Of a stretch of 64,000 nt of DNA, positions 57,481 to 64,000 are shown one piece after another. The position numbers were made by a program, and so were the translations under genes. Below the pieces are notes generated by a model. That model did no database searches. It worked only from the letters and a program-made list of their open reading frames with translations, and had not been told where the DNA came from. Every line of letters begins with the position of its first letter. Position 1 is the first letter of the stretch. This DNA comes from Heterodera schachtii (Eukaryota > Nematoda > Chromadorea > Rhabditida > Heteroderidae): positions 2,240,656 through 2,304,655 of the forward strand of contig SIJG01000012.1 of the NCBI GenBank assembly GCA_023374025.1. Direction: 5' to 3'.

Positions 57481-60400
57481 TTTTTACTTAACAGAATACA
57501 AAGAATTGATCGTTTTTCTAAACAAAAAAGCACAAAATCACCGAGAGATTCATTTAAAATAGTTAATTAAATTATGCGTTTTTAAATTGTTTTGTTTAAT
57601 AGTAAAAAATAATTTTATGATTATTGTTTAAAATCGATATTAAAATGAAAGTAAAAAAAATTAATGATAAGGTCATTCAATCAATATTTTATGTTTTCAG
57701 TCTCGATTCGAGAAAGAAATAAAATTTTGTAAAAAAAAGAAAAAAAATTATTACAAAACAATAAATTCTAATAAATAGTATTGAAGCAAAAGTTAAAAAC
57801 AATAAATGTGAAGAAACAGCAGACATGTGAGAGTCAGACACTACAACTAAAAGTTAATGAAAGTAAATGCGTACAGCGCGCCAAGGGAAAAAAGTGATAA
57901 AACAGTGATTTTAAGAAATTTATAATGCTCATAACTTGGTAAATAGCAAGTCAACTAAAGTTATTTTGGTCTGATTTTGAAGGGAAAATTCTGAAGAATA
58001 AGTCTAACCGTAATTTATTAGAATGTTGTCACTTTCAAAAATTTTTTCTAACTTTTTAAATTTCTTAAAATTTTGCATAAGTCCCTTTTTTGACCCCCTC
58101 TAGCGATTCCAAGTTTATTTTATAGAACTTAAGTTTTTAGCTCGAGATCGGCTCTTCCATTTTACAAGAGGAATTCCCACAATTTTTTAAATTAGAGGGT
58201 TTTTCAAAGTTATAATTAACTTCTAAATTATTTTTCAATATAAAGGCAATTAATTAATTTAAAAATTTTGTTATCAGTGTAATAATTTATATTTTATAAA
58301 TAAATATTGGAACAAAGAATAAATGTTAAAACTGCCAAGAAAGGTATAAAAACGGCAAAATTATTTCAAACTATTTAACAGTTAAAACAAAGGTTACATT
58401 TATGAATAACTTAAATTTAGAAATATCATTGTCAAATCAATTAATTAAAAACATTTTTAAAAAGCAAAATAAATATAAAACTCTTTATTAAAAAGTGATT
58501 GCAAACACTCAAAATTATTTAAATATTTTAAAAATATTTTCTTGTAAAAAGTTTAATCAAGGAATTATCTAAGTTTTCAATTTATTTTTTATTTGCCTTT
58601 TCCAAATCAGTACGGTAATTATTGTATGCATAAAAAACAGTTAGTGTTTTTTCCCGTTCAGTTTTTTGGTTTTACCATTTTGATCGCCATAAGTTTACTT
58701 TTGCATCTATTTTATGTCATTAGTAGGGCTAACAACTAATATGCTCATATTTTTTGTGTTTTAATTAACTTTATTTTACAACTCTTTTGCTGAGGAATTT
58801 TGATGAGATTATTGTGAAAATATTTATAAATGCATAAGACATAAATTTTACCACAGGAACAAATTTAATCCAATGATAAAATTAGTGTCAATTTAATAGT
58901 ACTGACTAAAAAATTATTTAAAATTGTTATATTATTTATTTATTATTATTATTATTTTAATTAAATTTATTTGTTCTTTTAAATTAATTTAAATTCCATT
59001 TCCTAGTTTAATTTTTTAGTTAAACATTTTTTAATTTAATCACAAATCCTCGCACAGTTTATGACTAAATTGCGTTAATTTTTTTTTAAATTTATTATTC
59101 TCTTGTCTTTTTAAATTCAATTGTATTATATTATACAGGGAATAAATAGTTTTTATAACTTTGAAATACTAATAATTATATGAAATTAATTTATGAATAT
59201 ATTAAAATGCTTTCGAAATTGGTTTAAAATTTCATTTGTTCCTCTTATCTTATAAAAGTAAGTTTAGATATTTAAAATGTAATTTATTTTAGTAAATAAT
59301 TTCTCGTTTTCCGTTCTATTTCCAGCGGCAATGGTCTATAAAATGTTAAATTTTATTATTTTAAAACTTTTAATAAAAAAATAATTATTTTTTTTCTTTT
59401 TAATAATTAACTCGTTATTGTTTTTTGATAGGTTAATTTATATTTATAATTAAATAAATGAATAATATATATTCCGTTTTAAAAATTTTTTTAATTAATT
59501 GATAAACTATTAATTTCGCGGATTGTTTATTCTTTTTTACTCTTTTTGAACAAATGTTTTATTAATTTAAATTGTTTTAAAATTAAAATATAATTTTTTT
59601 ATTAATAAACTGGTTTATCTAATTATTAAGCATTTTATTAAAAGTAAATTTTATTATTAACAATTATTTCTTAAATGTTTTTTAATAATTAAATTTTAAA
59701 ATTTCTTTAATTTTTATTATATAATGAATGATATTTAATTTTGAGCCCCGGAGTGCTCTATTTTCAACCCTCTCAAAAGCGGGTTTTATTTTAGGTGGGG
59801 GGTATAATTTAGGGAGGGGGTTATTTTACAACTTTTATTTTTCAAAAAAAAATTCAATAAAAATGGCGTTTTTTGTAAGATCTTCTCGAAAAGACCAAAC
59901 AATTTTCTAATGGTTAATTAAAAAAGTTTTATTTTTTTTCTTTACCATGGGTTAAATCTACCTGCCTGTAAAAGTTTCAAAAGCCATAAAAAATAACTTT
60001 AAAAATATTCATTTTAATATAATTATTTTATTATAATCTAAGGTTGCTATGGCGTAAATTATTTTTAATAATTTATTTCTAAGTTAATTATTCTAAAATA
60101 AATAAAATTCAAATTAACTTTATTGTTATTGGTGAATATTTTAAAATTATTTTATATTGATAATTTTTGGTCGCACATTTTTTATTTCTAATCATTTTCT
60201 TTTACTTTTATATATTATACTAATAAAATATTTGTCAATTTTATTAAAATTTTATTTATTATGCTTTGAGCTGTGCTAGTAGTTAGTCCCAGTGTGCTGA
60301 ATGTGAATTTTTTGTTTTGTTATGTTTTAGGATAAAATAATTATATATTTTAATCCACAGTAGATGTTTTTTTAAACAACCATTTTTTATACTTTATATT

Positions 60401-63400
60401 TAAATATTTCATATATTAGGATGGTTAATAAGTTCTATCAAAGTGCCCAAAAAATTCATTTAAAAATTTAAAGCTTATATTTTAACATAATAATCACACG
60501 GATTTTTTTGAATCGGTTTCTTTTTGTTGAATATTTAAAATTTACTAATTCTATTTCCAGAAAATTTATTTATAATATTTGAATAAAGAATTAAAAAATA
60601 ATTAAGATTAATTTAAAATATTTTATAACATGAATTTTTTTAAACATAAACTTTTTTAATTTATTGGTTTGTATGATAATTTAAACAATAGTTATTTAAA
60701 TTATTTTTTTTACTTAAAAAAATCTGTATTAAAAAATTATTATTTTTTAAATATATTTAATTCAATATTTTAATTATTATTTGAGATTTCTCTATAAATA
60801 ATTGAATATATAATTTTATTTTTTAATTTCAATTCACAAAATTTATCATCCCTAATAATTAAAATATTTCCAAAAAGTTTTTTTTCTTTCTTTTAATTGT
60901 CTCTTTCGAATTTTTATTATTGTTACTACTGATTATTATATTTCTTTTTCTATGATAAATAAAAATAAAATTGACTTTAAAATTTTAAAAATTAAATAAA
61001 TTTTATAATTCTTCTTTTTTAATTTGTCAGCCTTTTGAATTATTTTTTTGTACTTAATTTTGTAAAAAAATATATAAATAATATAAATTTCTAAATCAAA
61101 ATTTATAAAAAAATTTATTATACAAAAAATGTTGGGTCTTTGCTTCAACATTATTTTGACATAATCCAAATTAAGCAAATAATAAAATTTTTTTGTGAAT
61201 TAATATTTTTTTTTTCAATGAACAAGTTAATTTTGTACAGTAAGATATTATTTTTTCTTTTTCTATATCCACTGTAATTTTTGCATTTTATTATTCTTCG
61301 CAGATAAAATTAAATTAAAGTTAAATAATAATAAAATAATAAGTTATAAATTTTTTAATAAAACATTGATAAAAGATGATAAAAATTGTTCATAAATATT
61401 TAAAATCTATAATCATACTAAAAATTTTAATTATGCAAAAGAAATATAATTTAAACTAAAACCAAGTTCAATTGCATTGATAAATATCGCGGTCACATAT
61501 ACATGGAATTTTTATATTTTAAAATTGGTAGCTAACGGAGAAATTAAAATCAAATATTTAATTTCATTAAAATTAATAAAATCCATTTTCATTACTTTGA
61601 TTTCTTATTCCGTTTAACATTTTGACAATATTTTAGTAATATTTTTTATCGGCACCATCGGCCTTTTTGAAATGAATTCTTAGTTTAAGCATAATAAAAA
61701 ATAAATTTAAATTCTATTTTTCAGATCGAAATGTTAAAATATGGGATTTTTATGTTGATAATCTTATTTTATATTTCAGGAATTTTGTAGCTTTTTAAAA
61801 GATCTTTAATATTTTTATTTTTTTGGCCCTTGGCAATTCTGGTTAGAAAATTTATAAAAACTTCAGGTTTGATCAATTTTAGTGGAATAAAACATTAAAA
61901 ATTGAGAAAATCGAGAAAATTTTATATCTTTTGTTTGAGTTTTGTATCTTCAAAACGAAAAATGTTATTCCAGAATTTATAGATAATTTCGATTTAAAAG
62001 AATTTTTTAGATTGATAATTATTTATTACAAGGAGCTATAATGCTTAACATTTCACTTTGCATAATATAATAACATAAAAAATAAATTTATTAAATAATT
62101 AAGTTTGAAAAAATTAAATTGAATTAAATAGTTATAAAATGGAAAGCAAGAAAAATTATTTTTTTCGCAAAAGAAAATTTTTTAAAATAAAATATTCAAG
62201 CAATTTATTAACCTCCGCAACTGCACTTTACCAATACTTCAGAGGCCATCAAGAAAATTTAAAATATTATAGAACCCAATTTGAAGCCACAAAAAAATTT
62301 AATTATATAATTACATTTTCTATGAATGGAATATTTTTTGAGAACTAAAAAAAATTTTATTAAAGAAGACAAAAAAATTTTATATATTAAGGCTTTTTTT
62401 TAATGTATAATGAATAATAATTAATAAAATATTTCTTACAGTAAACTTTAAGAAAAATTACAGTTTTAAAAACGATACAATATTAGTAAAAAATTTTCAA
62501 ATTAGAAAATAAATATTTAAAAATCTTTTTGTCAGTCACCTTAAAATAGAAAAGTGTATTTATGCACAAAATCCCAAAAAGTTTTATTCTTTATCTTTTT
62601 CGCCTGCACAATTTAAAATCAAATACATTAATTATGCAATTACCCAAAATTATTATAGTTTGAAGGAAAATCAATAAATTTAATCTATCAAACAAAACAA
62701 ACTTTATTGATTAATAATTCATTAGCAAATTTCTAGTGCTAAGACTTTTTGGAATCCATTTTTAAACATAAATTTTACACAATTATTGTTCATTTGAAGA
62801 TTTATGACCAAATTATTTATAAATATAAAAATTTGTTTAAATAAAAAAAGCATGAATAATTTAAACTGCAAAAAAAAAGATTAAGCAGCAACGCTCAAAA
62901 GCTCACAAGCCGCAAATAGACAAGAAATTATTATATACAAAAATAATTCAATTTGTAAAAAATTTAAAACTTAAATATAAATTAAATTTTATTATAAATA
63001 ATAAATAATCGAAGCCTAATTACTACATCTTGTAATGCTTTTATTTAGTGGTGGTTACATTAAATGTCATTTTTGGAAAGCATTTTAAACCCTGCTAAAT
63101 AAAATTATTACGAATTAATTTCTTAGTTTCCAGCCCCCTACGGTTTTTTTTCAGAAATTTTCCCGGTTTCAGGCCATTTTCATGTTTTTAGGTCACCCTA
63201 TAGGAGTGATCTGATCAACTTGGTGTAATTGACTTTTTTGTTCAACATTAAAATAGCAGAAATTATTTCAGATTTTTCCCTAGCCTAGCTTTTCGAAAAA
63301 TTTTTTTAAAATTTTTCGGCATATACTGAACCGCCCAAATTTGAACGTAAATTTCAAAATTAGCGACCATTTCGCAAAGCAGAGAAAGGGAAGTGAATAT

Positions 63401-64000
63401 GGGTTCTTTTGGAAGCTCAGCTAAGGTTGACTAAATTTATGTGAAGAATATTTTTCGGTTTTAGTCATTTTTAAGGTTTTCTGCAACCTTATCAGCGAAC
63501 TAAAAGTATGAAATCAAGAGCGATTACAAAAGCTAACGAGAAATAATTATAGGCTAATTTAAATCAAAATAAATATTGCAATTTGATTTCAAAGAAATTT
63601 TGAAAATATTTTAAAATCATTATAATTTGATATTATTATTAATAAGTAATTGGACACGTGGAAAACAAACACCGTTTCAAATCCACGAGAGCAAGAAAAA
63701 ATAAACATATAATATAAGAACATTTTTTAAAATAATATAAACCATTAAAAATTAATTGCAAAAAATCACAATTAATAAATATGAAAAATTTGAATCATTC
63801 CAAATAATAAAATTTAAATTATTCAATAAAAATATTATAATATACCATAAAAAAATTGAAAAATTATAAAATAAAAACAATTTATTTTTAATTTCATATA
63901 ATTATTATGGATAGAAATTGAAATACAAAATTTTTAAACTGTTTTTTTCAGTCAGAACAAGTTTTAATGGATACCGGATTCGTGGTTAATGCCCTCTAAA
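57481..64000. other. AT-rich stretch to window end, few islets
   Basis: Repeat-like GC-richer patches occur at about 57900-58200, 59740-59830, 63120-63240 and 63330-63440, none with clear ends. A frame at 62139-62348 (69 codons, plus) is open but very AT-biased and unsupported. The rest is low complexity. Confidence 0.5.
61648..61662. repeat. GC hairpin module, right half only
   Basis: ATCGGCACCATCGGC after a poly-T run, matching the loop and right arm of the module. The left arm is absent. Confidence 0.5.

Overview
The window is very AT-rich (by eye roughly four fifths A+T) eukaryotic nuclear DNA. There is no operon-like gene packing, and I found no rRNA, tRNA or CRISPR array. It is most consistent with a nematode genome. 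The reasons are a BEL/Pao retroelement with a phlebovirus-like envelope region (the arrangement known from nematode Cer7-type elements), a FLYWCH-MULE transposase, a 42-nt intron, and TTTTCAG-type 3' splice sites. This is inference; no single gene here fixes the species.

Layout. 0-7 kb: an 82-bp direct repeat, a decayed Gag zinc-knuckle fragment (about 0.9-1.1 kb), a hAT-like non-autonomous element (1232-1945), a 386-bp Mutator-like MITE (2201-2586), and a 2.07-kb Mutator-like element (4697-6766) with an 8-bp target duplication, tandem-repeat TIRs and a nearly intact but interrupted transposase. 7-9.2 kb: short GC-richer islands with splice-like edges that may be exons of an unrecognised host gene. 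9.2-21 kb: AT-rich DNA with almost nothing recognisable. 21-29.5 kb: a cluster of non-autonomous elements (21932-22641, 25102-26195, 27784-28683), a decayed unknown gene (26.2-27.1 kb) and a LINE reverse-transcriptase fragment (29.2-29.5 kb).

30.1-41.7 kb is the coding core, all on the minus strand. It holds an LTR-like block (30136-30541) followed by an intact zinc-knuckle ORF, then a 209-bp palindrome that abuts a young, nearly complete 9.6-kb BEL/Pao element (32086-41674). That element has two 566-bp LTRs differing at seven positions, a gag-protease ORF, and a 6.3-kb pol-envelope ORF in the +1 frame. Gag packages RNA, the protease matures the polyprotein, RT/RNase H/integrase copy and insert DNA, and the envelope-like region would be a membrane glycoprotein precursor.

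41.9-64 kb: a 470-bp TIR element with an internal 75-bp tandem duplication, truncated hAT-like ends, a 717-bp MULE-type element with 26-bp repeat arrays as TIRs (47776-48492), a 151-bp hAT MITE (48635-48785), a few possible exons, and long AT-rich stretches.

Three signals cut across the window. A GC-rich hairpin module (GGCGGCGCC, TATC loop, GGCACCGCC) recurs about nine times, mostly inside otherwise different hAT-like elements. Three separate MULE-type families build their TIRs from repeated short units. The A/T strand bias switches sign in multi-kilobase blocks.
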